Shown here piece after piece: positions 63,678 through 64,000 of a stretch of DNA of 64,000 nucleotides (its first letter is position 1; each line of letters starts with the position of its first letter). The position numbers were made by a program, and so were the translations under genes. The notes beneath the pieces are model-generated. The model saw only the letters and a program-made list of their open reading frames with translations. It searched no databases and was not told the DNA's origin. The stretch is from Glandiceps talaboti (lineage: Eukaryota > Hemichordata > Enteropneusta > Spengelidae). The stretch covers positions 12,816,046 to 12,880,045 of the forward strand of contig NC_135571.1 in NCBI RefSeq assembly GCF_964340395.1. The letters run 5' to 3'.

Positions 63678-64000
63678 CTAAAAATAAAGTAACAATAAAA
63701 ATATAACACTATACTGTCTAGAAGAACTAATGTATGACATTACATATAACATCCCTTCAATTTATATTATTACCTCTGGCATGGACCTCAGCAAAACCCC
63801 TATCTATAACTTCCTGGGATCATATAATTCATTGCAGCCTCTATATATTTAAGTCTTCACATTGTAACCTCTATCCTGTTAGATACAGCTGCTTTGACAG
63901 GTTGAATTGTTGTTCAAATCTTGGCCAAGGACTTTAGCCATTCAGAAACTTTGGAAAAGTAGAAGAGGCCATGGTTTATGACAATGATCCGTGCCTACCT

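Overview
The window is animal nuclear DNA. It holds multi-exon genes with GT/AG introns, AT-rich intergenic sequence, very dense microsatellites and many short inverted-repeat transposons. The gene set (EAR beta-propeller, GPI-type Ly6/uPAR, LDL-receptor-A membrane protein, type I membrane histidine acid phosphatase) and the recurrent TACATGTA-type sequence suggest a marine invertebrate, perhaps a deuterostome such as amphioxus or an acorn worm. This placement is inference only. All exon models below were built by eye from reading frame, splice sites and phase.

Layout. 1-29.5 kb: gene-poor and built mainly of tandem arrays, microsatellites and TIR/fold-back elements. A CpG-bearing possible promoter lies near 27.2 kb and one possible 3' exon near 28.5 kb. 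29.6-32.5 kb (minus): a secreted protein with an angiopoietin-like Cys/YTFL segment, a coiled coil and a seven-blade EAR propeller. Its upstream flank carries a 23-bp array full of TTACGTCA sites. 36.4-38.3 kb (plus): a four-exon Ly6/uPAR protein with a GPI-type tail. 40.0-44.4 kb (plus): a four-exon protein that looks like two tandem ABM-like (dimeric alpha/beta barrel) domains. 47.7-58.2 kb (minus): a complete ten-exon histidine acid phosphatase (ACP2-like). 62.3-63.7 kb (minus, 5' end outside the window): the 3' end of an LDLa plus transmembrane protein gene ending in a 28-nt coding exon.

The genes do not form an obvious pathway. Four of the five products appear to enter the secretory route; the ABM-like protein shows no signal peptide. 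The first two genes are divergent, the ABM-like and phosphatase genes converge, and the phosphatase and LDLa genes run in tandem.

The mobile-element content is the most structured non-genic signal. Several elements have perfect or near-perfect TIRs with recognisable target duplications: 5 bp (12,376-12,660 and 13,291-14,794), 6 bp (20,477-20,851), 9 bp (19,292-19,674) and about 13 bp (2,778-3,040). One TIR element family is followed directly by a large hairpin at two separate loci. No intact transposase, tRNA, rRNA or CRISPR array was seen.
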